Below are positions 17,936 to 27,612 of a stretch of DNA of 64,000 bases, piece by piece. Source of the DNA: Bacillus_BD sp963765265 (GTDB lineage Bacteria; Bacillota; Bacilli; Bacillales; Cytobacillaceae); the NCBI GenBank assembly GCA_963765265.1, contig CAVXVN010000008.1, positions 124,001-188,000 on the forward strand. The letters are read 5' to 3'. Under the pieces are notes generated by a model that made no database searches, was not told where the DNA came from, and was given only the letters and a program-made list of their open reading frames with translations. How positions within the stretch are numbered: position 1 is the stretch's first letter; each line of letters starts with the position of its first letter. The position numbers and the translations under genes are program-made.

Positions 17936-19822
17936 TTACCCCTCTGACTTTTCAGTTAAATATGTCCATCGTTCCATCATATGCTCAAGTTTTTCATTTA
18001 ACTCTACTTCTTCATTCATAAGCTCTTGTGCTTTTTCAAAGTTACTTCCAGTATCGTTCAACTCTTTTGCAATTTCTTCAAGTCTTTCTTCCACACCAGT
18101 AATATCATCTTCAATTGTTTCAAATTCTCTTTGTTCATTATAAGACATTTTCTTTTTCTTTGATTTTTCCTGTATAGGAGGAACTCCCTTTGCTTTCACC
18201 TCAGACTTACCTTTTTCAGGCTTCTGTGAAAGTTGTTCAAGATATTCCGAGTAATTCCCGTAAAAAGAACCGATTTTACCAGAACCCTCTAATATAATAA
18301 GTTGTTCGACTACTTTATCAAGAAAATAACGGTCATGGGATACCGTTATAACCACACCAGCGAATTCTTCCAAATAATCCTCAAGAACGGTTAAAGTCTG
18401 CGTATCTAGATCATTCGTTGGCTCATCCAACAAAAGAACATTCGGTTCTTGCATTAATATTTTCAATAAATATAATCTTCGTCTTTCCCCACCTGAAAGT
18501 TTTCGAATCAATGTTCCATGTGTATGGGATGGAAACAAGAAGCGTTCAAGCATTTGAGTTGAAGAAATCGTTTTGCCATCGGTTGTTTCAACTATTTGAG
18601 CTGTTTCATTTAAATATTCAATCATTCGCTTATTTTCATCCATGTCTCCACTTTCCTGTGTATAATAAGCGATTTTTACGGTTTGACCAATTACTCGTTG
18701 ACCAGAATCAAGAGGGATTCTTCCTGATAAGATATTTAATAGCGTTGATTTTCCTGTTCCATTCTTTCCAATGATCCCAATTCGATCACCCGGTTTTACA
18801 AGTAGATCAAACTGATCGATAATAACCCGATTTTCATATCTTTTTGAAGCGTCTTTCAGTTCGAATACTTGCTTTCCTAATCGACTTCCTTTTAAAGAAA
18901 TATCTAGTTTTTCCTTTGACTTTACGGAAGAAAGTTCTTCATCCAACTGATCGAAACGTTGAATCCTTGCCTTTTGCTTTGTTGACCGCGCCTTTGCTCC
19001 TCTGCGAATCCATTCAAGCTCTTGTCTAAAGAGATTTTTCTGTTTATCAATCGTTGCAACTTCATTCTCTTCTCGTATCGCTTTTGCTTCTAGAAAAGCT
19101 GCATAGTTTCCTTTATAACTATAAAGATTTCCACCATCTAATTCAAAGATTCGATTGGTGACACGATCAAGGAAATAACGATCATGGGTTACGAGTAAGA
19201 TGGCACCTGGATAACGACTCAAATAATCTTCAAGCCATTTAACTGAATCAAAATCGAGATGATTCGTAGGCTCATCTAATATTAATAAGTCTGGTGATTG
19301 AATTAACACTTGAGCGAGGGCTACCCGTTTTTTCTGTCCACCCGATAAGACTCCTATTTTTAGATTAAAATCCTCTAATCCAAGCTTTGTCAAAATGGTT
19401 TTAGCATTTGTACTTACATCCCAAGCATCCAATGAATCCATCTTTTTTTGCCATTCGAATAGTTTCTCCTGAATGCCCTGATTTTCAGGTTGTTCATTCA
19501 ATTGTAATAATGTTAATTCATAGTTTTTCAGCAACTGAAAAACAGGTGCATCGCCTGCAAAGATTTGCTCAAGGATCGTTAAATCCGGATTTAGATCTGG
19601 ATGTTGTGCTAAATAAGATATTTGATATTCTTTTGAACAGATAAAATTCCCTTCATCTGCACTATCAAGACCCGCAATCAATTTGAGTAATGAAGATTTT
19701 CCAGTGCCATTTACACCGATCAGACCTACTCGTTCCTTTTCAGAAATGACAAAAGAAATATCATGAAATAATGTTTTTTCTCCATATGTTTTTGATACAT
19801 GTTCAATTGTAATTGTTTTCAT
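17936..19822 (-). CDS. yfmR: ABC-F ATPase, YfmR-like
   Basis: A 628-residue soluble ABC-F protein with two ATPase domains and no membrane segments. Domain 1 has GVNGTGKSS (Walker A), LSGGQKKR (signature) and LLILDEPTNHLD (Walker B). Domain 2 has GKNGTGKST, LSGGERRR and VLLLDEPTNDLD. The linker between them and a C-terminal coiled coil (about residues 540-625) match the Uup/YfmR group, which acts on stalled ribosomes. ATG at 19822 is preferred; an upstream in-frame ATG at 19840 has no ribosome binding site, though the site for the chosen start is also weak. Confidence 0.92.
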   Translation of the reverse strand: MKTITIEHVSKTYGEKTLFHDISFVISEKERVGLIGVNGTGKSSLLKLIAGLDSADEGNFICSKEYQISYLAQHPDLNPDLTILEQIFAGDAPVFQLLKNYELTLLQLNEQPENQGIQEKLFEWQKKMDSLDAWDVSTNAKTILTKLGLEDFNLKIGVLSGGQKKRVALAQVLIQSPDLLILDEPTNHLDFDSVKWLEDYLSRYPGAILLVTHDRYFLDRVTNRIFELDGGNLYSYKGNYAAFLEAKAIREENEVATIDKQKNLFRQELEWIRRGAKARSTKQKARIQRFDQLDEELSSVKSKEKLDISLKGSRLGKQVFELKDASKRYENRVIIDQFDLLVKPGDRIGIIGKNGTGKSTLLNILSGRIPLDSGQRVIGQTVKIAYYTQESGDMDENKRMIEYLNETAQIVETTDGKTISSTQMLERFLFPSHTHGTLIRKLSGGERRRLYLLKILMQEPNVLLLDEPTNDLDTQTLTVLEDYLEEFAGVVITVSHDRYFLDKVVEQLIILEGSGKIGSFYGNYSEYLEQLSQKPEKGKSEVKAKGVPPIQEKSKKKKMSYNEQREFETIEDDITGVEERLEEIAKELNDTGSNFEKAQELMNEEVELNEKLEHMMERWTYLTEKSEG

Positions 19823-19980
19823 TAGGACCATTCCATTCATTGAAAATTAGTTTAAGAAAAGTGTAATCGCCTTGATCACCCCCGACCAGCACAAGACGAG
19901 CCTCCTGGAAAGGGTTACTTTACCTTCATTTCATTATATCAAGTCATTACAGCGTTACAAATACAATTCTACTGAAAGTA

Positions 19981-20010
19981 AAAAAGCAAGGAGCTCAATC
20001 CCTGCTTTTT
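19981..20010. terminator. Bidirectional terminator after the CwlO-like gene
   Basis: AAAAAGCA-GG...CC-TGCTTTTT, just past the stop at 20022. Confidence 0.8.
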
Positions 20011-20021
20011 CTAGAACACTA

Positions 20022-21294
20022 TTAATTTATTACTCTCATTACACGTCCATTGAAATGATCTGCCCAATATCCACTTGACATATTAGCAACGGCAACACCA
20101 GTTGAACTTTGTGATCCAATGAACTTACCTCCACCAAGATAAATTCCAACATGTCCGTCTGTTTTATAGGTGTTGAAGAATACCATATCCCCTGGACGCA
20201 TTTCACTTGTTGACACTCGAGTACCAGTGTTTTTCAATGAATCTGTACTTGCTCCTACGCTTACACCTGCTTGTGAGAAGGCCCAAGAAACAAAACCTGA
20301 ACAATCAAAGCGACCAGCAGCAATATCCGATGCTGTTCTTCCACCGCCAAATACATAAACAGAGTTCCCAATGTATTTATTTCCAGCATTAATTACTGAT
20401 GAAAGATTCCCAGATACTGTGTTTGTGTTTGTGCTTGTGTTTGTGTTTGTGTTTGTGTTTCGTGTTTGTGCTTGTGTTTGTGTTTTTTGTTTCAGATTCA
20501 ACTTTTGATTCTGGAGTATTAGAAGCAATTGTTGTTTTAGAATCTGTAGTTGTTTCAGAAACTTGTGATGCTGCTACTAACAATTCAGCTTTTTGTGCAG
20601 CTAGTGCTTCGTCTCTCTCTCTAAGACTAGCAAGTTCTGTGTTACTTTCATTCTCTTGTTGAGTCAATTGCGCTTTTAATATTTCACTTTCTGCTTTTTG
20701 TTCTGTAATTTGTGCTTGCATACCTTCTAATTCAACCATAGTATTATTTAAATCAGTTAGTTTTTCTTCTACTGATGCTTGCTTTTCTTCTATTGCTTTT
20801 TTATCCGCTTCCTGAGCAGCTATAAGGTCTTTATCTGCTTCAACAATTGTTGCAACAGCTCCTACACGATCAATAAAATCACCAAAACTTGAAGAACCAA
20901 GAATAACTTCTACATAACTAACTTGTCCACCATTTTCTTGAAAGGAAACAGCACGCCCCTTTAATACTTCAGTTCGTTGAGCAATTCTTTCTTCAATGAC
21001 AGCAATGTCCTTTTTTAACGTTTCGATTTCTGCATTTGTTTCTGTAATTTGTTTATTTGTTTCATCTATTTTTGCATTGTTATCATTAACAGCTTGTTCA
21101 ATTCTTGCAATTTGCGCTTCAATATCAGCACGTTGAGTTTGTAAACTACTAAGCACTTTTAACGTTTGATCAATGCTACTTTTAATTTCAGCACTCTCTG
21201 TATCAATCGATTCTGCTTTTACTGAAGGAATTGTCAATAAACTTCCCATACCTAGCATAACGGATGTACTTAAAGTAATAATTTTCGTCTTCAA
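20022..21294 (-). pseudogene. CwlO-like NlpC/P60 cell-wall endopeptidase, frameshifted in its linker
   Basis: A secreted D,L-endopeptidase that would cut peptidoglycan peptides during growth. The start is TTG at 21294 with AGGAGG nine bases ahead; a signal peptide follows. Residues ~30-230 form a long coiled coil (PcsB/CwlO type). A Thr/Asn linker encoded by short repeats leads to a C-terminal NlpC/P60 domain with the catalytic Cys in FDCSGFV and His in GHVGIYLGG. The two halves lie in different frames. The first frame runs into a Lys-His repeat and stops at 20389; the second continues as Thr-Asn into the enzyme domain. One extra G near 20461 explains it. As read, the enzyme domain would not be made. 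Confidence 0.88.
20419..20484. repeat. Hexanucleotide-like tandem repeat in the hydrolase linker
   Basis: About ten imperfect copies of GTGTTT (ACAAAC on the coding strand), encoding alternating Thr and Asn/Ser. One copy is interrupted by an extra C at 20461, where the frame changes. Unit gains or losses of six bases would keep the frame, so ordinary slippage of whole units does not explain the break. Confidence 0.85.
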
Positions 21295-21671
21295 AATGAT
21301 GAATCCTCCTAATTTCTCACTGACCAAACCTTATTATGTACAGGTGTTTGAAGGTTACAAACTTCATAGTCATTCGACATATTATGTATATTTTTCGACT
21401 AAATTCTTATGTAAAAAAACGGAAATCTTTCTATTAATCTTTCTCTCGTTATCTCTTAAACTAACTTAAATAATTATTTATCAACATGTTGTAGTATATC
21501 ATGCCAATTTGTCAGTTGTGTAATAGAAATATTACAGTTATATTTCAAAAACTACTTTTTACGACATAATTCGCACAAAAAAAGTACAAAAATAGCTCTT
21601 TCTCTGCTATTCCTGCCTTCATCCATTACATAAAAGCAATTATTAAATCGTTCTATTTGTTCACTTTTTGT
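21295..21671. other. Intergenic region upstream of the CwlO-like gene
   Basis: About 375 bases. It contains the hydrolase ribosome binding site, a long AT-rich leader and a palindrome TGTAAT-AGAAAT-ATTACA near 21518-21535. No WalR box pair or ydaO-type riboswitch consensus was recognised, and no second gene is seen. Confidence 0.4.
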
Positions 21672-22211
21672 TCATTTTTTGTCATGGATAAAGCTTTCTA
21701 ACTTATCAAGTGTAATCATCATATATTCCATCATTTCAATAATATCATCCATCTGTTCTTCACGGATGATACGATTAAATGAAATCAGAGCAGTATAGTG
21801 TGGTTTTTGAATATGATTTAAAGGTTCGTAATGAATCCACTGTTTGATGATTCTATGTTCACCCCAAATGTTCCTTATTACCTGATCCACTTTCAAAGAT
21901 GTAGATTCATCCCTATCACTTTCAAATAAAAACTCAATCGTAACGATGCAACCAGCAAGTCTGTCAGATTCGGACGTTGTAAGTAACTCCGCAGCTAGAT
22001 TTTCAAGATTAGCCTTTAATGTTACTTTGCATGTTACTTTAGAAACGAATGAGGATTTTAATTGAAAGGATAAATCAAAGTTACGCGACATCTTAGCTGT
22101 ATTAATCACATCATTTCGATCCACAATCATTATGTCACCGCTTAAGTCTTTATCATAGAGTATCCCTTCCATAACCACCCTCATATTTTCAAATGCGGTT
22201 GGATCAAACAT
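21672..22211 (-). CDS. Protein of unknown function
   Basis: A 179-residue soluble protein from ATG at 22211 (MFDPTAFENM), which follows AAAGAGGTAATAAA; the 22229 start lacks such a site. There is no signal, membrane segment or obvious enzyme motif. The C-terminal 30 residues are strongly acidic and methionine-rich and probably helical (DDIIEMMEYMM). It lies between the cell-wall hydrolase and metA, divergent from metA. I do not recognise the family. Confidence 0.75.
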   Translation of the reverse strand: MFDPTAFENMRVVMEGILYDKDLSGDIMIVDRNDVINTAKMSRNFDLSFQLKSSFVSKVTCKVTLKANLENLAAELLTTSESDRLAGCIVTIEFLFESDRDESTSLKVDQVIRNIWGEHRIIKQWIHYEPLNHIQKPHYTALISFNRIIREEQMDDIIEMMEYMMITLDKLESFIHDKK

Positions 22212-22258
22212 TTTATTACCTCTTTCCATTTATTATTTCTTTATTAAGTACATTAACA

Positions 22259-22287
22259 TTGCGGCATAGTTTAAAGGTTATTATAAT
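22259..22287 (+). promoter_or_regulatory. Sigma-A promoter of metA
   Basis: TTGCGG (22259-22264), 17 bases, TATAAT (22282-22287). It leaves a leader of only about 30 bases before the metA start, too short for a SAM (S-box) riboswitch. Confidence 0.7.
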
Positions 22288-22323
22288 AAGTTTATTGAAA
22301 AAAAGGAAATGAGGGGTGATTTT

Positions 22324-23232
22324 TTGCCTATAAAACTACCGAAACTTCTTCCAGCCCGTGAGATACTGGAAAAGGAAAATATATTTATTATGGATGATGA
22401 GCAGGCAAGTAAACAAGATATACGGCCATTAAATATTGTTATATTAAATTTAATGCCTGAAAAAGAAAAGACTGAGACCCATTTACTTCGTCTGCTTGGG
22501 AATACTTCTTTACAAGTTAATATTTCCTTTTTAAAAACAGCTACTTATCATTCGAAAAATACGAGTTCCCATCATCTAGAACAGTTTTATACAACTTTTT
22601 CTGAAATTAGGGAACGTAAATTTGACGGGATGATCATTACAGGAGCCCCAGTTGAAATGATGCCATTCGAAGATGTAGAGTATTGGGACGAACTCGTACA
22701 AATTATGGAATGGACAAAAACAAATGTAACCTCGACGCTTCATATTTGCTGGGGGGCTCAAGCGGCATTATATTATCATTTTGGAATAAATAAGTTTGAA
22801 CTCCCTCAAAAATGTTCTGGAGTATATATCCATGAAGTTAATGACCGTTCTGAAAAACTATTACGTGGATTTGATGATCTCTATCTTGCTCCCCATTCTA
22901 GATACACAGATGTTTCGATGGAAGAAATATTCAAACATGATGAACTTAAAATATTATCATCATCAAAAGAGGCTGGACCATTTATTATGTTTGCAAATGG
23001 TGGAAAACAAATTATGGTGACTGGCCATTTAGAATACGAAGCTCAAACCTTGGCAGAAGAATATGCTCGAGATCTCCAAAAAGGGATTGATGCTCATGTG
23101 CCTGAAAACTATTTTCCAAATAATTCACCTGAAAATCAGCCTACAAATCGTTGGCGTTCCCATGCACATTTACTCTTTTCAAACTGGCTAAATTATTATG
23201 TTTACCAAGTAACACCTTATGAATGGGATTAA
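22324..23232 (+). CDS. metA: Homoserine O-acetyltransferase (MetA family)
   Basis: Activates homoserine for methionine synthesis. The start is TTG at 22324 (MPIKLPKLLP) behind GAGGGGTG, giving 302 residues. The catalytic cysteine is in HICWGAQAA, and the histidine/glutamate pair in TGHLEYEA. The residue after GAPV is Glu (GAPVEMM); in this family Glu at that position marks acetyl-CoA use and Gly marks succinyl-CoA use, so the enzyme is predicted to be an acetyltransferase. No S-box precedes the gene, unlike B. subtilis metA. Confidence 0.95.
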   Translation: MPIKLPKLLPAREILEKENIFIMDDEQASKQDIRPLNIVILNLMPEKEKTETHLLRLLGNTSLQVNISFLKTATYHSKNTSSHHLEQFYTTFSEIRERKFDGMIITGAPVEMMPFEDVEYWDELVQIMEWTKTNVTSTLHICWGAQAALYYHFGINKFELPQKCSGVYIHEVNDRSEKLLRGFDDLYLAPHSRYTDVSMEEIFKHDELKILSSSKEAGPFIMFANGGKQIMVTGHLEYEAQTLAEEYARDLQKGIDAHVPENYFPNNSPENQPTNRWRSHAHLLFSNWLNYYVYQVTPYEWD

Positions 23233-23234
23233 TG

Positions 23235-23264
23235 AAAGTGGTCCGGAAATATCGGACCATTTTA
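23235..23264 (+). terminator. Terminator after metA
   Basis: TGGTCCG / CGGACCA with flanking A's and a T-run, directly after the metA stop. Confidence 0.85.
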
Positions 23265-23486
23265 ATTCGCTTAAATGAAAATCTTTTCATTTTTTTATAT
23301 TTTCTTAACAAACAATAACTTGACCGTTTATATTTCTTTTACAAATCAATGGTAAGATTTTAATAAGTTTTCTTTTGACATACTGATTTATAAGAGCAAA
23401 ACCTTTTATCCACATGCTGCTTCTTTGATTACCCATTTGATCATAATGGTGATGAACCAAAATCAAACTTGAAGGGTGGTAAATAA

Positions 23487-24479
23487 ATGGATACTTCAAC
23501 ACATATTTTGATTGGTTTTGGTCTAGCTGCTTTAGCACAAGTTGATCCTGTTGTAAGTGGAAGCGAAACTTTAACACAAGCAGTAATCATAGGAAGTGTA
23601 ATTGGTTCAAATGCACCTGATTTTGACATATTATATAAGTTGAAAGGAAGCAGTAGCTATTGCAAAAATCATCGTTCTTACTCTCATTCCCTTCCCCTTT
23701 TACCTTTATGGGCCCTTCTCATTCTAGCAGTACTTGCTCCTTTTTTTCCTAACATCTCCTACTTTCATTTATTTCTTTGGATCTTTTTGGCTGTTGTTAT
23801 ACATGTTGGTTCCGATCTATTTAATGTCCATGGAACCCAGGTACTCTTGCCATTTAGTAGAGCTTGGATTTCCTTCGACATAATTCCACTACTCGATCCC
23901 TTTATAACCATTGTTCACCTGGCTGGATTTTTTTGTTTATTATTTTTTGAACCTGGCAGTGTATTTTCATCAATTTATGGTTTAATTCTTATCTATATTC
24001 TCATTCGTGTTTTGTATCGTACTTGGATTACCCATCAACTCAAAGGTTATTTTATACATGCTAATTCAGTCACTTTGATCCCAAAAGCATCTATACTTAA
24101 ATGGGATGTCCTTATAGAAACAGAAGAAGATTTTTTGTTTGGAACTTATTTTTATGATTCGTTGAGAATTGAATATGTCATTGCGAAAAAGTCAGAGTTT
24201 CCAGATGTGTTAAAAAACTGCCCTACACACCCAACGGTTAATGATTTTCTCTCAAGTACAAATTACGCCTTTCCCTTTGTTGAAAAAAGAAAGAATGGGT
24301 ATTTTATACTTTGGAAAGATCTTCGCTTTAGGCATAAAAAGTTCTTTCCATACTTAGCGATCATGTTTTTATCCTCTGACGGTCTTCAAATCTATTCGAC
24401 TTTTTCTGGATGGTGCTATTCGCTAAAGCAACTAAGAAGAGTGATGAGAAAGATCAAAAGCAGTAAAACCACTGATTAG
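23487..24479 (+). CDS. yfhP: YfhP-like membrane-bound metal-dependent hydrolase
   Basis: A 330-residue protein of the YdjM/DUF457 family. The N-terminus has MDTSTHILIGFG, then APDFD, HRSYSHS and HVGSDLFNVHG, which are the conserved His/Asp metal-ligand motifs. Four or five hydrophobic segments lie between residues 60 and 185. The C-terminal half is soluble. The length matches B. subtilis YfhP, a putative membrane hydrolase whose substrate is unknown. The ribosome binding site is GAAGGGTGG. Confidence 0.86.
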   Translation: MDTSTHILIGFGLAALAQVDPVVSGSETLTQAVIIGSVIGSNAPDFDILYKLKGSSSYCKNHRSYSHSLPLLPLWALLILAVLAPFFPNISYFHLFLWIFLAVVIHVGSDLFNVHGTQVLLPFSRAWISFDIIPLLDPFITIVHLAGFFCLLFFEPGSVFSSIYGLILIYILIRVLYRTWITHQLKGYFIHANSVTLIPKASILKWDVLIETEEDFLFGTYFYDSLRIEYVIAKKSEFPDVLKNCPTHPTVNDFLSSTNYAFPFVEKRKNGYFILWKDLRFRHKKFFPYLAIMFLSSDGLQIYSTFSGWCYSLKQLRRVMRKIKSSKTTD

Positions 24480-24600
24480 TAAACATCAACCATTTCCCTT
24501 TCTAAATATAATCGTCAATCATCAAAATAAATAGACGAATGATTAATCTTTATACAGCATCTCCTATTGTCATTTCAAATGGCTTAAACATTGAGTATGC

Positions 24601-24638
24601 AAAAAATCCACCTTGTCAGTCAAAAGGGTGGATTTTTT
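24601..24638. terminator. Bidirectional terminator near mntR
   Basis: AAAAAATCCACC / GGTGGATTTTTT, between convergent yfhP and mntR. Confidence 0.88.
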
Positions 24639-24656
24639 CATCGTTGTCATTGGCTT

Positions 24657-25088
24657 TTAATCATGATGAAGCTCTTCGTTTTTAGATTGAATTTTTCTAA
24701 GTTCACTAATTCGATTTTCATCTTCTTCGAAATACTGTACCAAATCAACAATTCGATCAATCGACTCCCAACTTAAATGATGTTCAATTCCTTCAACATC
24801 TTCATAAATGTGTTCTTCTTTAACTCCAATCACTCGCAAAAACTGTTCAAGGAGTTCGTGACGATAAACTAACCGTTTTCCTATTTTTTTGCCTTTCATG
24901 GTTAAAACTAATCCTCTATATTTTTCATATATAAGATAATCATCTTTATCAAGCTTCTGAACCATTTTCGTTACCGAAGAAGGATGTACAGATAAATTTT
25001 CTGCAATATCTGATACCCTAGCATAGCCCTTATCTTCAATTAAAATATATATTTGTTCTATGTAATCTTCCATGCTCGGTGTCGGCAT
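24657..25088 (-). CDS. mntR: Manganese-responsive regulator MntR
   Basis: A DtxR-family repressor that shuts down manganese uptake (and may turn on efflux) when Mn2+ is high. The protein is 143 residues, nearly identical in pattern to B. subtilis MntR: Asp8 and Glu11 in MEDYIEQIY, a winged helix with VHPSSVTKMVQKL, and EGIEHHLSW containing the glutamate and histidine metal ligands. The Shine-Dalgarno sequence AGGAGGG lies ahead. No Mn transporter is next to it. Confidence 0.97.
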   Translation of the reverse strand: MPTPSMEDYIEQIYILIEDKGYARVSDIAENLSVHPSSVTKMVQKLDKDDYLIYEKYRGLVLTMKGKKIGKRLVYRHELLEQFLRVIGVKEEHIYEDVEGIEHHLSWESIDRIVDLVQYFEEDENRISELRKIQSKNEELHHD

Positions 25089-25277
25089 CTATAACCCTCC
25101 TATATTTACACAAAGCGCTTTGGAATAAAGAAGAGTTTTCCGATCACAGTTTCCCCAGTGCTTTGTCTATAAAGCTTAACGTTCCCTTAAATTCTACTAT
25201 AGAAAAATAAGGTAAACAAGATAGTACCTCATTAATTCGTCATACGAACTATGATATGAGTGGATATCAAAATTAAT

Positions 25278-25300
25278 CCCTCCATCTGAAAATTGGAGGG
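25278..25300 (-). terminator. Probable terminator after the two-component kinase
   Basis: CCCTCCA...TGGAGGG stem about 40 bases past the kinase stop. The T-run is only moderate. Confidence 0.55.
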
Positions 25301-25341
25301 TTTCACAATCCTTTATTATGCAGTTACTGAATTTTCAAGTC

Positions 25342-26753
25342 TTAATCTTGACGATGTTGAATTGGAAAACGAATAACAAACTTTGTTCCTTTTTCTTTTT
25401 CACTTGAAACTTCGATTTCGCCATAATGAAGCTGTACGAGTTGTTTGACTATGGAAAGTCCGAGCCCAAATTCACCGTATGGATTTGTCGTTCGGGACAG
25501 ATCTGCTTTATAGAACCTGTGCCAAATATTTTCCACTTCTTTTGGATCAATACCAATCCCTGTATCTTCAATTTCAATAATGGTTTCTTTATAGCCCGCT
25601 TTCCCTCGCAATGTAATGGTTCCATTTTCTGTAAACTGGATACTGTTTTTTGTAATATTAATAAGAATTTGAACGAGTCGATCATAATCAGCGAAGATCC
25701 TAACATTTTCTTCCACTTCTACGATAATCTTATTATTCTTATCTTCCGCAAGTATTTCTAATTGATCTTGAATGACTTCCAATACTTCAACAAGTTCAAT
25801 GTCTTGTTTCATCAGCTTTACTTGATTCGAGCGAATTTTTTCATAATCTAGATTTTCATTTACAAGCCGAATTAAGCGATTCGTTTCTTTGCTTACTAAC
25901 TGCATGCTTCTTTCTTTTTCAGTCTCAGGGATCATGTCATTCCTAATCCCTTGAATAACCCCGTTAATGGTCGTTAGTGGGGTACGAAGTTCATGGGACA
26001 CATCTGCCATAAACTGACGCCGCCTATTTTCAAGACTTTCAATCTCTTCATTTGATTTATATAACTTTTGTACCATATTATTGAAGTCTTCCGCCAATTC
26101 ACCAATTTCATCAAAATTAGAAGAAGGGAGCTTGACAGTATAATCTCCTGCCGATACTAAAGAGGTCGCCTCTTGAAGTCGCTTGATGCGATTCACGTGG
26201 ACTTTTGACAATAGCCAGCTAAGTAAAAAGGCTACGATAAGTGCAATTAACACGGCGATACCATAAATATTGGTTTATTTGTGAAATCATTTCTCTTGAC
26301 CCGCTAATCGGAGAAGCTAGAAAAATCCCACCAATGAATTCCCCGTTTATGGATATATGGAAGTAAAATGAACGTAACGGCTTGATCAAACCGCTTCATT
26401 TCTTGTGTAACCGTTACGGTCTGACCCGCTTTAATCTTATTCCATTCTTCTTCTTTTAAGATAATACGTCCACCCGTAGGATAAATGATGTGTCCATTTT
26501 CATCAAAAACCATATATTGAATATTCCTACCTTCCAATACATGACTATATTCATTTAAAACTCGGTCTCCTCCATCTCTACTCTTTTCTAAATCTCTGAG
26601 AATATTTTTACCATAGTCTGATAATTCTTCTGTTTTATTGGTATAGACGAGTGTTTCAACATAGTGAGCGAACAACAAACTTAAGACTAAAAATGCTACA
26701 ATAATAATACTAATATGACTAACAATTTGTTGATAAATATATCTAAATTTCAT
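25342..26753 (-). pseudogene. OmpR-class sensor histidine kinase with two frameshifts
   Basis: Partner of the response regulator just upstream; the start (26753) overlaps the regulator's end by 11 bases. The N-terminal frame (to 26304) has a membrane helix and an extracellular sensor. A middle stretch is readable only in a second frame, and the membrane helix, HAMP, H-box (DVSHELRTPLT), N-, G1- and G2-boxes continue in a third frame from 26253 to 25342. The first shift is near 26345 (one extra base by the run of A and G). The second is near 26262 (one extra or two missing). All catalytic motifs remain. As written the kinase cannot be made whole. Confidence 0.87.
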
Positions 26754-27447
26754 CTTCTACCGCAACCTCGTCAAATTTATAACCAATTCCCCATACTGTG
26801 TGAAAAAAGGGGCGATTCTGCGTGCCCACTTTTTTACGTAATCTTTTTATATGAACATCAACCGTTCGTTCATCACCGTAAAATTCATAACCCCATACAT
26901 GTTCAAGTAATTGCTCCCTAGAAAATACTTGTTTTGGATGCTGAGCAAAATAGTACAGTAAATCAAATTCTTTTGGTGTTAAATTTGTTATGGGCTCTCC
27001 ATCAAGAAAAACTTCTCTTGTATTCTTATTAATCTCAAAATGCCCCGTTTTCAAGAGCCCATCTTCTGTTTGATTTCCAATATTCGTCCGATAACGTCTT
27101 GTAACGGCTTTTATTCTTGCCATTAATGCAAGTGGGCTAAACGGTTTTGTCACATAATCATCCGCACCCATTTCAAGGCCCAGGACTTGATCGGATTCAC
27201 TATCTTTCGCCGTTAGCATAATAATGGGGACCGTACTTTTTTCTTCTCTGATTTTCCGACAAATGGTCACACCATCCATACTGGGCAGCATCCAATCAAT
27301 AATTAATGCATCCCATTCATCGGATTTGTAACGATTATAACCTTCCAAACCATCTGTCACAAACTCTCCCTTAATGCCTTCTTTTAAAAAGAACATCCCA
27401 ATCATCGAAGCAACACTTTCATTATCTTCTATAACTAAAATTTTCAT
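26743..27447 (-). CDS. OmpR/PhoB-type response regulator
   Basis: A 234-residue regulator. The receiver domain has the acidic pair IEDNE, the phosphoacceptor Asp in ALIIDWMLPS, Thr in MLTAKD and Lys in VTKPFSP. The C-terminal winged-helix domain (TPKEFDLLYYFA, RTVDVHIKRLRKK) binds DNA. The ribosome binding site is AGGAG. It forms an operon with the broken kinase and sits downstream of htrA on the same strand, after the htrA terminator. That neighbourhood hints at envelope stress, but the sequence does not closely match B. subtilis CssR, so the stimulus is open. Confidence 0.93.
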   Translation of the reverse strand: MKILVIEDNESVASMIGMFFLKEGIKGEFVTDGLEGYNRYKSDEWDALIIDWMLPSMDGVTICRKIREEKSTVPIIMLTAKDSESDQVLGLEMGADDYVTKPFSPLALMARIKAVTRRYRTNIGNQTEDGLLKTGHFEINKNTREVFLDGEPITNLTPKEFDLLYYFAQHPKQVFSREQLLEHVWGYEFYGDERTVDVHIKRLRKKVGTQNRPFFHTVWGIGYKFDEVAVEDEI

Positions 27448-27546
27448 TCGATTCCAACTCCTATCAAAAATGGATGGACGACCACTGATTGCTATATATT
27501 TAACTTAATTCGAATTTGATCATTGTGCAACTATCTCGATATAAAT

Positions 27547-27594
27547 AAAATACCACTCAAATGATTTAATACAAATCGTTTGAGTGGTATTTTA
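27547..27594 (-). terminator. Terminator after htrA
   Basis: AAAATACCACTCAAA...TTTGAGTGGTATTTT, a long stem just past the htrA stop. Confidence 0.9.
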
Positions 27595-27612
27595 CTTAAT
27601 CAAGCGGACTCC

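Noticed and set aside
21361..21560. Possible ydaO (c-di-AMP) riboswitch or WalR boxes before the CwlO-like gene
   Set aside because: I looked for the conserved ydaO core and for TGTWAH-N5-TGTWAH pairs and found neither.
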